64,000 nt of DNA from Sulfitobacter sediminilitoris (GTDB lineage Bacteria > Pseudomonadota > Alphaproteobacteria > Rhodobacterales > Rhodobacteraceae): NCBI RefSeq assembly GCF_010667575.1, contig NZ_JAABNT010000004.1:248001-312000 (forward strand). Direction: 5' to 3'. Each line of letters opens with the position of its first letter. Within the stretch, counting starts at the first letter, position 1. Both the position numbers and the translations under genes were made by a program. Under the pieces are notes generated by a model that saw only the letters and a program-made list of their open reading frames with translations, had not been told where the DNA came from and did no database searches. Shown one piece after another: positions 26,799 to 36,177 of this stretch.

Positions 26799-27608
26799 AT
26801 GATAACCCGTTTCCTAACAGCCCTTGCCCTTGGATGCGCCACGGCCCTGCCGCTTGCCGCTGGCGACCGTTTCGAGACGCCCGTGAAGGGCGAAATACTG
26901 ACCGGCTGGCAGCAGCCTGATGGCACGCGGATAGCAGCCTTGCGGCTGACACTGGCCCCCGGATGGAAGACGTATTGGCGCACGCCCGGTGATGCGGGCA
27001 TCCCGCCATATTTTGACTGGTCAGGCTCTGACAACCTTCGCGGTGTGGGCATCACCTGGCCTGCCCCAGAGGTGTTTCTGACCGCGGGAATGCGCACCAT
27101 CGGATATTCTGGTGATTTGATCCTGCCGATTACATTGGCCCCTTCACGCGCGGGCCTGCCCATGACGATCACAGCGAACCTCGACATCGGCGTGTGCAGC
27201 GACATTTGCGTGCCACATCAGATGACACTGACCGCTGTCATAGACGACACTAATACCAAGCCAACGCCAGCCATTGCGGCGGCGCTCGCGGCACAGCCCT
27301 ATACCGCAAAGGAAGCGGGCGTGACCTCGGCCACCTGCGCGTTGAGCGTTACGGCGGACGGGATGTCCATTCGGGCCACACTTGCCCTGCCGTCCACAGG
27401 TGGTGACGAGGTCGTTATCATTGAGCCCGGCCAGCCGGGCCTCTGGATGAGTGAAACACGTACCAAACGCAGCGGCAAAACACTGACAGCGCAGGGCGAG
27501 ATGATGGCAAGCGGGAACGGGCCAGTTGCTCTTGACCGCTCTGAAATCCGGATCACCGTGCTGGGCAGGAAACACGCAGTCGATATCAAGGGCTGCCCGC
27601 CCGAGTGA
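26799..27608 (+). CDS. periplasmic DsbD-alpha/ScsB-N-terminal-like protein, stand-alone
   Basis: A 269-residue protein with an N-terminal signal peptide (cleavage near LPLAAGD). The body matches the N-terminal Ig-like domain of DsbD/ScsB, including WKTYWRTPGDAGIPPYF and the redox pair C133-S-D-I-C137 in GVCSDICVPHQ. No membrane DsbD-beta or thioredoxin-like gamma domain follows, so its electron donor must be a separate protein. ATG 26799 is chosen over GTG 26772. It is convergent with the RND pump gene, with no gap between stops. A thiol-relay role is inferred from the domain. Confidence 0.82.
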   Translation: MITRFLTALALGCATALPLAAGDRFETPVKGEILTGWQQPDGTRIAALRLTLAPGWKTYWRTPGDAGIPPYFDWSGSDNLRGVGITWPAPEVFLTAGMRTIGYSGDLILPITLAPSRAGLPMTITANLDIGVCSDICVPHQMTLTAVIDDTNTKPTPAIAAALAAQPYTAKEAGVTSATCALSVTADGMSIRATLALPSTGGDEVVIIEPGQPGLWMSETRTKRSGKTLTAQGEMMASGNGPVALDRSEIRITVLGRKHAVDIKGCPPE

Positions 27609-30600
27609 TCAGCTTATGCTGCGGCCACGCAAGATCGCAAAGGACAGCGCGGCAATCACATAACCAGCTAACGCAACGCCTGCCGTACCGGCGATAAATA
27701 GCAACAGAGCTCCCGTCATCGGAGACAGGCTTTGCAGCAATGGCAGCGCGGCAGCAAATGCAGGGTGCAGCGCATCATACCAAGCCGCCCAACCCAATGT
27801 CAGTGCGCCCCATCCGATAATCATCGCCCACAACAAAACCAATCCAAACCGCATCGCGTTCACCGGGGCGCGCACCCCGCGCCGCATGGCCGCAATCTGA
27901 CGCGAGAAATCGTGCTGCGTCGCAACCAGCGCAGGCACGACCAAAAGTACCAGCACCATGCCAAATCCCAGACCGTAGACCAGCGTGATCACCGTGGGTT
28001 TAAGGAACTGGGCCTGCTGGCTTTGCTCGTAAAGCAGGGGCGCCATGCCCAGCACGGTCGTCATCGTGGTCAGCATGACCGGTCGCAACCGGTCTGCTGC
28101 GCCATCGATGATCGAAGGAATGAGGCCGCGCGTTTCTGCGTATTCGTCGATGGTCGTTACCAGCACGATTGAATCGTTGATGATAATGCCCGTCATGCCC
28201 ACGAGCCCCACGACCGTGAACATACTCAGCGGAACATCCCATAGATTATGACCGTAAATCGTGCCGACCAGCCCGAAAGGAATGATCGCCATCACCACCA
28301 GCGGGCGCGTCCAGCTGCCAAAGACCCAAGCCAATACAAAGTAGATGCCGGTCAGACACAGGATCAGACCGGTCATGGCATCATTGAGGAATTCGTCCTC
28401 CTGTTCGCTTAACCCAGCCAGCCGGAATTCCACCTGACGTTCCGACGCAATGCGCGGCAGGATATCATTTTGCAGGGCATCCTGAACTTCGGTCGCACGG
28501 GACGGATCGTCTTCGGAGATATCACCAGTGACCGAAATCAGGCGGATACCATTCTCGCGCCGCACCGTTGAAAATCCGGTGCGGCGTTCCACGCTCACGA
28601 TATCTGCCAGCGGCACATACAGACCATCCGGCGTCCGCATCTGCGTACGGTCGAGGAAATCGGCGGTCAATTCTCCTTCGGGCAGTTCCACCCGAATCGT
28701 GGCTGAACGCGGTCCTTCGGGATAGGTCGCCGCCTCGATCCCGCCCAAGCGGTGGCGCAGCGCCCGACCCAGCGTGTCGATGGTAAAGCCCAGCGCCTGC
28801 CCCTGCGGGGTCAGATCAAGGATCAGTTCCTCCTTGTCATATGCCAGATTGTCCTGCACCGCGCTGACCTCCGGGTAGAGCCTTAGCGCGTCTTGCAGGT
28901 CTTCTGAGGCCGCCTTGAGCGTATCAGTATCCGCCCCGTAGAACTGAACGTCGAGTGCATCACCGCCAGGCCCGGAACGCCAGCCCCGGAAGCTGACGGT
29001 TTCAGCCAGCGGATGCTGCACCACGCGGTCCTGCAATTCCCCCACGAAGGCAAAACTGGAATAGGGGCGCAGGTCAGCGTCAATCAATTCAATCGAGATC
29101 CCGCCAAGCAGATCGTTGTCCTTGTTGTCCGCGCCTGCAAGGCCGTAGCCGGAATTGCCGCCGATTTGCGCGATCACGTAATCAAGCGGGTTGGTGCCAT
29201 GGCGTTCTTCATATTCCGCGCCCAATTCTTCGGTCGCACGCTGCATTTCGCGCATCATGGCAAGGGTATCGCTGCGTGTAGCCCCTTCGGCCATGATGAA
29301 GTTACCCGTGACCGACCCGCGCTCAGGCGCATTGAAAAAGCGCCATTGGACATCGCCCTTAATGAAAAGCGCAGCTTGTGAAGCGAGGACGACAACAACG
29401 CTCGCCAAAACCACATATCGCGCCTTGATCACCCCGGCCATGAAAGGTCGAAACGCCTTTTCCCGGAGCCAGACGAAACCCGTGTTCACCACACGGCTTG
29501 GCACATCATACCAATGCCGCTTGTCTGCCGCCTTCATTGCGTGGGCCATGTGGTTGGGCAAAATGAGGAAACATTCGACCAGTGATGCCGCCAGAACCGC
29601 AATCACGGTGAAAGGGATATCGCGGATCAGATCGCCAAAACGCCCCCCCACGGCAACCAGACCGAAAAACGCAATGATTGTTGTCAGCGTGGCGGCAAAG
29701 ACCGGCATGGCCATCCGATTGGCGGCATTCTCTGCCGCCTGCATCGCAGTTTCGCCCATGCGAAAACGATGGTCAGTGTGTTCGCCCACAACAATTGCGT
29801 CATCCACCACGATGCCCAGCGTGATGATCAACCCAAAAAGAGAGACCATATTGATCGTCAGCCCGCCCAGATACATCAGGGCAATCGCGGCCCCCATCGC
29901 AACCGGGATCCCTGCGGCGACCCAGAACGCGGTCCGCGCATTTAGGAATAGAAACAGCAGGCAAATCACAAGGCCAAGGCCCATCAATCCATTGTCGATA
30001 AGGATGTCGAGGCGGCCTGTAATCGCAGCAGCCCGCGTGCGGATCAGCTCCAGCGTGACACTGGCAGGCAGACTTGCCTGCAACTCAGCGGCGACACGTT
30101 CGACGTCTTCCTGAATGCCGATGGCGTCACCCCGGTCAGAACGGTCCACGCGAACGGATATCGCCGGATCAGGCCCAACAAAGAAACTGCGTTCGCGGTC
30201 GACACCTTCCTGACGAACGATCGCGATATCGCCAACCGTCAGCTTGGATCCGTCAGGGTTGGAGCGCAGCACAATGCTTGCAATCTCTCGGGCGGACCTC
30301 TTGGCGATGCCGGTGCGCACCCGCGCGTTGGCCCCGGTCACATCACCAGCGGGGTCGGCATCTACTTCTTCGGCAATGGCAGCCGCGATGTCGGCCATGC
30401 TGACGTCATAAGCGATCAGCTTGGCTGAAGGCACTTCGACGAGAGTCTGTGGCGCGGCGACGCCCTGTATCGTTGTCCGGGTTACACCTGCCGCGAAAAG
30501 GCGCGTGACAAATTCGTCGGCAAACCGTCCCAACTGTTCTGGCGCAAGCGGCCCGGTGATCACCACATCCGTCACCCGGTCGCGCCACGCACCCCGTCTG

Positions 30601-31007
30601 ACGGAGGGGTCTTCGGCCTCTTCCGGCAATGTGGTGATGGCATCCACTGCCGTTTGCACATCGTTGGCCGCCCGCGCCATGTCCCAGCCCGGCTCAAAAT
30701 CCAGGGACACGATACCCCGGCCCTCGCGCGAGGTACTTGAAGAGCTCTCCACGCCCTCGACCGACAGCAGCGCCGGCTCCAGGACTTGCACGATTGCCGC
30801 GTCAACGTCCTCGGCCCCGGCCCCGGTCCACACGGTTGTGACCGTCACGTTATCAACGATCACATCGGGAAAGAACTGCGCCCGCATATTCGGCGCGGAA
30901 ACGACCCCCGCTACCAGCAACACCAGCAAAAGAAGGTTTGCCGCCGTTCGGTGACGCACGAAGTAGGATAGAACCCCGCCTGCGGCACCGGGAATTTTGC
31001 GTATCAC
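27609..31007 (-). CDS. RND-family efflux transporter, inner-membrane subunit
   Basis: An 1132-residue RND pump with the standard layout: helix 1 (about 17-35), periplasmic loop, helices 2-7, second large loop, helices 8-12. Segments such as GLIITLGIVVDDAIVVGEH with the proton-relay DD in helix 4, and TVVGLVGMTGIIINDSIVLV, support the call. It is longer than AcrB at the C-terminus. The membrane-fusion subunit lies directly upstream with three bases between. No outer-membrane TolC gene is adjacent. Whether it exports drugs, lipids or metals cannot be told. Confidence 0.93.
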   Translation of the reverse strand: MIRKIPGAAGGVLSYFVRHRTAANLLLLVLLVAGVVSAPNMRAQFFPDVIVDNVTVTTVWTGAGAEDVDAAIVQVLEPALLSVEGVESSSSTSREGRGIVSLDFEPGWDMARAANDVQTAVDAITTLPEEAEDPSVRRGAWRDRVTDVVITGPLAPEQLGRFADEFVTRLFAAGVTRTTIQGVAAPQTLVEVPSAKLIAYDVSMADIAAAIAEEVDADPAGDVTGANARVRTGIAKRSAREIASIVLRSNPDGSKLTVGDIAIVRQEGVDRERSFFVGPDPAISVRVDRSDRGDAIGIQEDVERVAAELQASLPASVTLELIRTRAAAITGRLDILIDNGLMGLGLVICLLFLFLNARTAFWVAAGIPVAMGAAIALMYLGGLTINMVSLFGLIITLGIVVDDAIVVGEHTDHRFRMGETAMQAAENAANRMAMPVFAATLTTIIAFFGLVAVGGRFGDLIRDIPFTVIAVLAASLVECFLILPNHMAHAMKAADKRHWYDVPSRVVNTGFVWLREKAFRPFMAGVIKARYVVLASVVVVLASQAALFIKGDVQWRFFNAPERGSVTGNFIMAEGATRSDTLAMMREMQRATEELGAEYEERHGTNPLDYVIAQIGGNSGYGLAGADNKDNDLLGGISIELIDADLRPYSSFAFVGELQDRVVQHPLAETVSFRGWRSGPGGDALDVQFYGADTDTLKAASEDLQDALRLYPEVSAVQDNLAYDKEELILDLTPQGQALGFTIDTLGRALRHRLGGIEAATYPEGPRSATIRVELPEGELTADFLDRTQMRTPDGLYVPLADIVSVERRTGFSTVRRENGIRLISVTGDISEDDPSRATEVQDALQNDILPRIASERQVEFRLAGLSEQEDEFLNDAMTGLILCLTGIYFVLAWVFGSWTRPLVVMAIIPFGLVGTIYGHNLWDVPLSMFTVVGLVGMTGIIINDSIVLVTTIDEYAETRGLIPSIIDGAADRLRPVMLTTMTTVLGMAPLLYEQSQQAQFLKPTVITLVYGLGFGMVLVLLVVPALVATQHDFSRQIAAMRRGVRAPVNAMRFGLVLLWAMIIGWGALTLGWAAWYDALHPAFAAALPLLQSLSPMTGALLLFIAGTAGVALAGYVIAALSFAILRGRSIS

Positions 31008-31010
31008 GCC

Positions 31011-32462
31011 CTAGCCCCCCATCCGGCTTTCGATACGGGCGACCATGTTTGCGGGCACCCGTGGCTGCGCCAGTCTTGCTAGCACCCGCGCCTTGGCCTC
31101 TTCAGGCATTCTATCGTTGGCTTCCACAAAGGCCACGAGGCGAGCACGGCGCTCCTCTGAAAGCTCCAGCATCTCGGGTTCGCTGGAAATCGGGGTGTCG
31201 CGCTGCAATGGTTTTACCGCGATGCCGGCCCCCAGCAGGGGCGAGCGTGCCTCTACCAACTGACGTCCGACGATTGGGCCACGGACCAACACGTCATCCC
31301 CCTGTCGGCGCAACATCTCAACAGGGATCGCTTCCAGCCGGTTCTCGCTGTCGAGCACCAGAACCTGACTGTCGGCCCCGATGGCTGAGGCAGGCAAACG
31401 CACTACGTTTTCAAGCACCGGTTCCTGCACGCGGACCGTGACGAAGTCACCGGGCTTGAAGCCCTTGGCGCTGTCCAGGAGGGCGAATATCAGCCGCCCC
31501 GTCGCGCCTTCGCCCGCGGCAGCGCTTGCACGGCTGATGCGCCCCTTGGCCACAAGGTCCACACCCGCTGCATCCAGCGTGGCGTTTATATCCGCACGGA
31601 TCAACTGCCCGTCTTCATCCAGCAAACGCGCATATTGCGCGTTGGAAAGACGAAATGACACCTCCAGATCGTTGGGATCAATCAATTCAGCCAAACGCTC
31701 ATTGGGGGAAACCAGACGACCGACGATCACATCCGTGGCGGACAGGGTCCCGTCGAAAGGTGCTCTCAGCACTGTGTCTTCAAGACGCCGTTCAGCCTCG
31801 CCGCGTGCAATCTTGGCTCGCGCCAGACGGGTTGCGGCCTGATCCACCCGCGCCTCTGCCTGCGCAACCGCCTGGCGGCGGGAAACAACGGCCTGCCGCG
31901 CTTGCGATGCCGCAAGCTCTGCGGTCTCGGTCAGGCTGGCCGTGCCAACGCCGCGTTCAGCAAGATCGCGTTGCCGCTCAAAAGCACGCTCGCGCAGGGC
32001 CGCCTGTTCTGCAGAGGCGGCCAATTCGTCACGCGCCAGCACCAGCGACCGCGCCGCATCGCGCCCCTCAGCCTCGGCATCCAGAACATCGCTGGCAGCA
32101 CGGTCCACGGCAGATTGTGCATCTGCGGGATCAAGCCGAACCAGCACCTGACCGGCCATCACGGTACCCCCGTCCTCAAACCCATCAGCCAGCTCGATCA
32201 CGCGACCGCCATCTGCCGCGCGCAGTTCAAGCTGGCGGCGGCTTTGAACCTCTCCAAAAGTCTCAAGCACCGGCATCACATCAGATGCGCTGGCGTTGAT
32301 CACGTTGACTGCAAAAATACGTTCCCGCGCTGTCGGCCCCTTTGGACCATCCGCCATGCGTTCACGCACCGCGTCACCAATCAGCGTAATAGCAAAAACC
32401 AGCAGGCCCAGCGTCATTGCCGCCAGGAAAAGGCCAATCATGCTTTGACGCAGAAACCGCAT
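31011..32462 (-). CDS. RND efflux periplasmic adaptor (membrane fusion protein)
   Basis: A 483-residue HlyD/AcrA-type adaptor. It has an N-terminal membrane helix (about 8-32), then the barrel-sandwich hybrid split around a long alpha-helical hairpin of Ala/Glu/Arg-rich coiled coil (about 105-215) and a beta-barrel with TVLRAPFDGTLS. ATG 32462 is preferred because AGGACG lies just upstream. It is the first gene of a two-gene unit with the RND pump and would link it to an outer-membrane channel encoded elsewhere. Confidence 0.9.
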   Translation of the reverse strand: MRFLRQSMIGLFLAAMTLGLLVFAITLIGDAVRERMADGPKGPTARERIFAVNVINASASDVMPVLETFGEVQSRRQLELRAADGGRVIELADGFEDGGTVMAGQVLVRLDPADAQSAVDRAASDVLDAEAEGRDAARSLVLARDELAASAEQAALRERAFERQRDLAERGVGTASLTETAELAASQARQAVVSRRQAVAQAEARVDQAATRLARAKIARGEAERRLEDTVLRAPFDGTLSATDVIVGRLVSPNERLAELIDPNDLEVSFRLSNAQYARLLDEDGQLIRADINATLDAAGVDLVAKGRISRASAAAGEGATGRLIFALLDSAKGFKPGDFVTVRVQEPVLENVVRLPASAIGADSQVLVLDSENRLEAIPVEMLRRQGDDVLVRGPIVGRQLVEARSPLLGAGIAVKPLQRDTPISSEPEMLELSEERRARLVAFVEANDRMPEEAKARVLARLAQPRVPANMVARIESRMGG

Positions 32463-32581
32463 CTTCGTCCTATCTTTCAAAGAAGTCTCAGCAAACTAAC
32501 TTAATAGCCCGTCAGAAAATACCAAGTCATAGCTATTGAACGGGGATGGGGCATTTTTCCGTCGCCGCATAGCAAATTTTA

Positions 32582-33124
32582 TTATTTGCGACGCCGATGT
32601 TCATCCAGTCGCGGCATGATTTCCACGAAATTGCAGGGGCGGTGGCGGTAATCAAGCTGCTTTTGCAGGATTTCATCCCACGCGTCCTTGCAGGCACCCG
32701 GCGATCCGGGCAAGGCAAAGAGGTAGGTGCCGTTAGCGACGCCACCGGTAGCGCGACTTTGTACCGCAGAGGTGCCGATCTTTTGCATGGAAACGATCGT
32801 GAACACCGTACCGAACGCGTCGATCTCTTTCTCATAGACATCACGGTGTGCCTCGACCGACACATCGCGGCCCGTCAAACCGGTGCCGCCTGCGCTGATC
32901 ACCACATCGATACCGTCATCCGCACACCACAAGCGCAATTGATCAGCGATCTGATCCCGCTCGTCAGGCAGAATGTGCCGTTCAACAAGCGTGTGACCCG
33001 CGTCCTCGATCCGCGATTGCAGCACATCGCCAGATTTGTCCTGAGACCGGTCGCGCGTGTCTGAAACGGTCAGAACCGCGATGCGGACCGGAATGAATTC
33101 CATCGTTTCATCAATGCGGCTCAT
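32582..33124 (-). CDS. moaB: molybdenum cofactor biosynthesis protein MoaB
   Basis: A 180-residue MoaB/MogA-fold protein that adenylates molybdopterin before molybdate insertion. Motifs: RIAVLTVSDTRDRSQDKSGDVL, VVISAGGTGLTGRDVS and LPGSPGACKDAWDEIL, the MPT-binding loops. Length is normal. It overlaps the upstream uracil-DNA glycosylase gene by four bases. It is one of three separate molybdopterin loci in the window. Confidence 0.94.
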   Translation of the reverse strand: MSRIDETMEFIPVRIAVLTVSDTRDRSQDKSGDVLQSRIEDAGHTLVERHILPDERDQIADQLRLWCADDGIDVVISAGGTGLTGRDVSVEAHRDVYEKEIDAFGTVFTIVSMQKIGTSAVQSRATGGVANGTYLFALPGSPGACKDAWDEILQKQLDYRHRPCNFVEIMPRLDEHRRRK

Positions 33125-33906
33125 GGGGTCTCCTTCTCATTCAGTTTGGCCTGAAGGTTCAGCAAATCGGCCCATGCCTCGCGTTTGAACTCTGGTGAGC
33201 GCAGCAGGTAGGCCGGGTGGAACATCGGTATCGCCGGGCGGCCTGCCGCTTCGGTCCAGATGCCGCGCAGGCGGGTGATGCCGCGTTTGCCCAGCAGGGC
33301 CTGACACGACCAATTTCCGACGATGACCAGCACCTCGGGCGCGGCTAGTTCAATATGGCGCAGCAGAAACGGTTTCATCATCGCGATTTCATCAGGCTTG
33401 GGATCGCGGTTCTGGGGCGGGCGCCATGGCAGGACGTTGGTGATATAGACCGGGGCCTGTTCATCGGCACGACCCATGTTGATCGCGGCAAGCATCTTGT
33501 CCAGCAGTTGTCCGGCCCGGCCCACGAAAGGACGGCCTTCGCGGTCCTCATCGCGGCCCGGCGCTTCGCCCACCAGCATGACGCGCGCGCCCGGCACACC
33601 ATCAGAGAAAACAAGATTGCGCGCGCCTTTCTTGAGGTCACAATGCTCGTAAGCCGCCATCGCCGCACGCAGTTCCTCTAGTGTTTGTGCAGCCATTGCA
33701 GCCTGTTCGGCAACGGCGACAGCATCCACCTTTGCGGGCTCAGCATTCATCGGCGTGGCCGCAGGCGAGGATGCTTTCTTTGGCTTTTCCACTGCCGCGG
33801 GCACATCATAGCGGTTGACTGGTGCATCCCCGATCGCCTCGGTCGCGCCAAGTTCAATCTGCCAGTCAAGCAGGGCAAGGTCATGATGAAAACTGGTTGA
33901 TTCCAT
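33121..33906 (-). CDS. uracil-DNA glycosylase, family-4-like, lacking most Fe-S cysteines
   Basis: A 261-residue glycosylase-fold protein with a Pro/Ala-rich N-terminal extension of about 80 residues. Motif 1 is GEAPGRDEDREGRPFVGRAG (residues 113-132), the uracil pocket loop. Motif 2 is MFHPAYLLRSP. The four iron-sulfur cysteines of classical family 4 enzymes are not conserved: only C89 remains, W161 sits in VLPWRPPQNRDP where family 4 has Cys, and the fourth position is Met (176/177). It may be a cluster-free subgroup. Co-transcribed with moaB through an ATGA overlap. Confidence 0.88.
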   Translation of the reverse strand: MESTSFHHDLALLDWQIELGATEAIGDAPVNRYDVPAAVEKPKKASSPAATPMNAEPAKVDAVAVAEQAAMAAQTLEELRAAMAAYEHCDLKKGARNLVFSDGVPGARVMLVGEAPGRDEDREGRPFVGRAGQLLDKMLAAINMGRADEQAPVYITNVLPWRPPQNRDPKPDEIAMMKPFLLRHIELAAPEVLVIVGNWSCQALLGKRGITRLRGIWTEAAGRPAIPMFHPAYLLRSPEFKREAWADLLNLQAKLNEKETP

Positions 33907-34037
33907 ACATGCAGCGTACCGCCCAACGCAGCCGAGCTAAATCCCTCATCGCGCGAGACCGTAAACTGTCGCGGCGCCTTGCCGCCGCTGCATCCGGACC
34001 TTTATAAGACCTCAACAGCATCAGGGGTTGCGCTTTC

Positions 34038-34985
34038 ATGACTTTCGCTCACCGCCATCTGCTTGGCATCGAACACCTTAGCCAAAGCGATATCACCGCG
34101 ATCCTTGATCTGGCCGATACCTACGCCGATCTGAACCGCCGCCCCGATAAACATGCGGACGCGCTGACGGGGCTGACGCAGATCAACATGTTCTTTGAGA
34201 ACTCCACCCGCACGCAGGCCAGCTTTGAAATCGCGGGCAAACGGCTGGGCGCGGATGTGATGAACATGGCGATGCAGGCGTCCTCCATCAAGAAGGGTGA
34301 AACTCTGATCGACACGGCCCTGACGCTGAACGCCATGCACCTGGACCTGCTGGTGGTCCGCCATCCGCAGTCGGGTGCAGTGGACCTGCTGGCGCAAAAG
34401 GTAAATTGCGCTGTGCTGAATGCGGGCGACGGGCGACACGAGCATCCCACGCAGGCGTTGCTGGATGCGCTGACAATCCGGCGTGCGAAGGGCCGTTTGC
34501 ACCGCCTGAGCATCGCGATTTGCGGCGATATCGCGCACAGCCGGGTGGCGCGGTCAAACATCATGTTGCTGGGCAAGATGGAGAACCGCATCCGGCTGAT
34601 TGGTCCGCCGACGCTTATGCCATCAGGCATTTCCGAGTTCGGCGTAGAAGTCTTTGACAATATGGAAGAAGGCCTGAAGGACGTCGATGTGGTCATGATG
34701 CTGCGCTTGCAGCGCGAACGCATGGATGGCGGGTTTATCCCGTCAGAGCGTGAGTATTACCACCGCTACGGGCTGGACGCGGAAAAACTGGCCCATGCGG
34801 CGGATGACGCGATTGTCATGCACCCCGGCCCGATGAACCGCGGGATTGAGATTGACGGAACGCTTGCCGACGACATCAATCGCAGCGTTATTCAGGATCA
34901 GGTAGAAATGGGTGTGGCGGTGCGTATGGCCGTTATGGACCTTTTGGCCCGCAATCTGCGTTCCTCTACGATGGAACCAGCCTGA
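34038..34985 (+). CDS. pyrB: aspartate carbamoyltransferase catalytic subunit
   Basis: A 315-residue ATCase that joins carbamoyl phosphate and aspartate in pyrimidine synthesis. The carbamoyl-phosphate loop is [33 protein letters not shown] is the mobile 80s loop with Ser and Lys, and [12 protein letters not shown] is near the C-terminus. No pyrI regulatory gene is seen. The downstream dihydroorotase homologue lacks catalytic residues, so PyrB may form a complex with it, as in ATCase holoenzymes with pseudo-dihydroorotase. Confidence 0.95.
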   Translation: MTFAHRHLLGIEHLSQSDITAILDLADTYADLNRRPDKHADALTGLTQINMFFENSTRTQASFEIAGKRLGADVMNMAMQASSIKKGETLIDTALTLNAMHLDLLVVRHPQSGAVDLLAQKVNCAVLNAGDGRHEHPTQALLDALTIRRAKGRLHRLSIAICGDIAHSRVARSNIMLLGKMENRIRLIGPPTLMPSGISEFGVEVFDNMEEGLKDVDVVMMLRLQRERMDGGFIPSEREYYHRYGLDAEKLAHAADDAIVMHPGPMNRGIEIDGTLADDINRSVIQDQVEMGVAVRMAVMDLLARNLRSSTMEPA

Positions 34986-34998
34986 AAGGACCACGGCC

Positions 34999-35526
34999 AT
35001 GATAAAGATACCGCGTCACGAACAAGGGACCACCCGGCTGTTCAGCCTATCTATGCCAGAAGACAAGGCGCGTGCCCTGGGAGATGACCCGGACCAGCAG
35101 CAGGCTCTGCTGGGGGTCGAGACACTGAACAGCAGCGGTGTCGAGGTTTTTTCCCTTTCAGATTTGGGTGATTTGGGACTGGCGGGATACCTGCGCGAAG
35201 GAATTGATGCGCAGGAAGAGCAACTGAAGCGTGACCGAACCAAGCTCTCTGCGCTGAGCGGTTGGGTGATGCTGGTGCATTCATCTGCTTTCGGTGGTCA
35301 GGGCGTCACTCTGTCCCCTGCACCGGAGCTCACCTTGATCGGGACCTACTCGCAAACGCCTACGAATGATGACGTCATCGACCTGCAAGCCGAAAGCGCC
35401 CAACCCTACACCGGAGAGCCAGACGTCACACCGGCAAAGGCACCGGATCGTCGTGGCAAAGGGTCGTTGGTTGTCGCGGTGCTCGCACTGCTGTTCATCC
35501 TTGTTCTGTGGTGGGCATTCTTTTGA
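34999..35526 (+). CDS. C-terminally anchored protein of unknown function
   Basis: A 175-residue protein with a soluble N-terminal part and a single C-terminal membrane helix (SLVVAVLALLFILVLWWAFF), so probably tail-anchored with the body in the cytoplasm. No domain is recognised. ATG 34999 has AAAGGA ten bases upstream. It lies 13 bp after pyrB and before further small genes leading to the dihydroorotase homologue, suggesting one transcript. The open frame begins earlier but shadows pyrB. Confidence 0.72.
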   Translation: MIKIPRHEQGTTRLFSLSMPEDKARALGDDPDQQQALLGVETLNSSGVEVFSLSDLGDLGLAGYLREGIDAQEEQLKRDRTKLSALSGWVMLVHSSAFGGQGVTLSPAPELTLIGTYSQTPTNDDVIDLQAESAQPYTGEPDVTPAKAPDRRGKGSLVVAVLALLFILVLWWAFF

Positions 35527-35571
35527 TAGGTTATGCGCAGTGTAGGTCACGAACAGCAAAGGACACATGTG

Positions 35572-35673
35572 ATGCAAGAACCAAAGCCTGATCCAAAGAT
35601 GTCCGGTCGCATCGCGATGATCGCGCTTATCGTCGCTTTCGGAATCGTGGGCCTGATGCTGTGGATTGGATAG
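35572..35673 (+). CDS. 33-residue small membrane protein
   Basis: ATG 35572 with AAGGA eight bases upstream opens a 33-codon ORF: MQEPKPDPKMSGRIAMIALI then VAFGIVGLMLWIG. It has a short polar head and one membrane helix. Its end overlaps the start of the next gene (GTG 35661) by 13 bp in another frame. The good ribosome site and position between co-directional genes support expression. No function is known. Confidence 0.55.
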   Translation: MQEPKPDPKMSGRIAMIALIVAFGIVGLMLWIG

Positions 35674-36101
35674 CGGCGGACGGCATTACCTGGGCACCAT
35701 CGCGTACTGTTTTCCTAAGGCGCGTGCTTTTGTCATCTGTATTGACCTTCGCTGGCCTTTCCGCCGTTGCCATTACGTTTTCTGCCTTCGCCAGTCTGCC
35801 CATAGGCTGGGCCTTTACAGTAGCCTTCATCCTGACCCTTGGCTTTGTGATCGAAGACGTGATGCGTTGGCGCAATGCACGAACAGACCGGTGGCAACTT
35901 AGCGAAGGGCAACTGATCCATGACGGTCCGGACGGACGGTCGCACGTCCCCCTGTCCGAGGTTGTATCCGCAAAACACCAATTTGGCGGGCGGGTGATTG
36001 TGAAACTCAAATCCGGCCAGCGTATTGCGATCCGCTACTTGCCCTTCCCGATCCAGACAGCCGAGCAGATTGACGCGGCACGGGGACCGCGCGCAAGCTA
36101 A
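35661..36101 (+). CDS. two-helix membrane protein with small beta domain
   Basis: A 146-residue protein starting at GTG 35661, with two membrane helices (about 21-41 and 44-64). A soluble part with alternating polar and hydrophobic residues follows (WQLSEGQLIHDGPDGRSHVP, RVIVKLKSGQRIAIRYLPF), reminiscent of bacterial PH-like domains. It sits in the pyrB to pyrC interval and overlaps the preceding small gene. Unnamed; the PH-like idea is weak. Confidence 0.7.
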   Translation: MDWIAADGITWAPSRTVFLRRVLLSSVLTFAGLSAVAITFSAFASLPIGWAFTVAFILTLGFVIEDVMRWRNARTDRWQLSEGQLIHDGPDGRSHVPLSEVVSAKHQFGGRVIVKLKSGQRIAIRYLPFPIQTAEQIDAARGPRAS

Positions 36102-36177
36102 GATCAAAACCCCCCTTGGTTCGCCGCGTCATTTCAGGCAAGAGGATGTAACCAGCATTCCAGACCGAAGGCCCGCC

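Noticed and set aside
29191..30114. 307-residue forward frame opposite the RND pump gene
   Set aside because: Low-complexity Ala/Arg/Thr-rich sequence, antisense to a well-supported RND transporter.
32545..32595. Inverted repeat GCAAAT/ATTTGC at the moaB end as a terminator
   Set aside because: On the moaB strand it is followed by an A-run, not a T-run, so Rho-independent termination is not supported.
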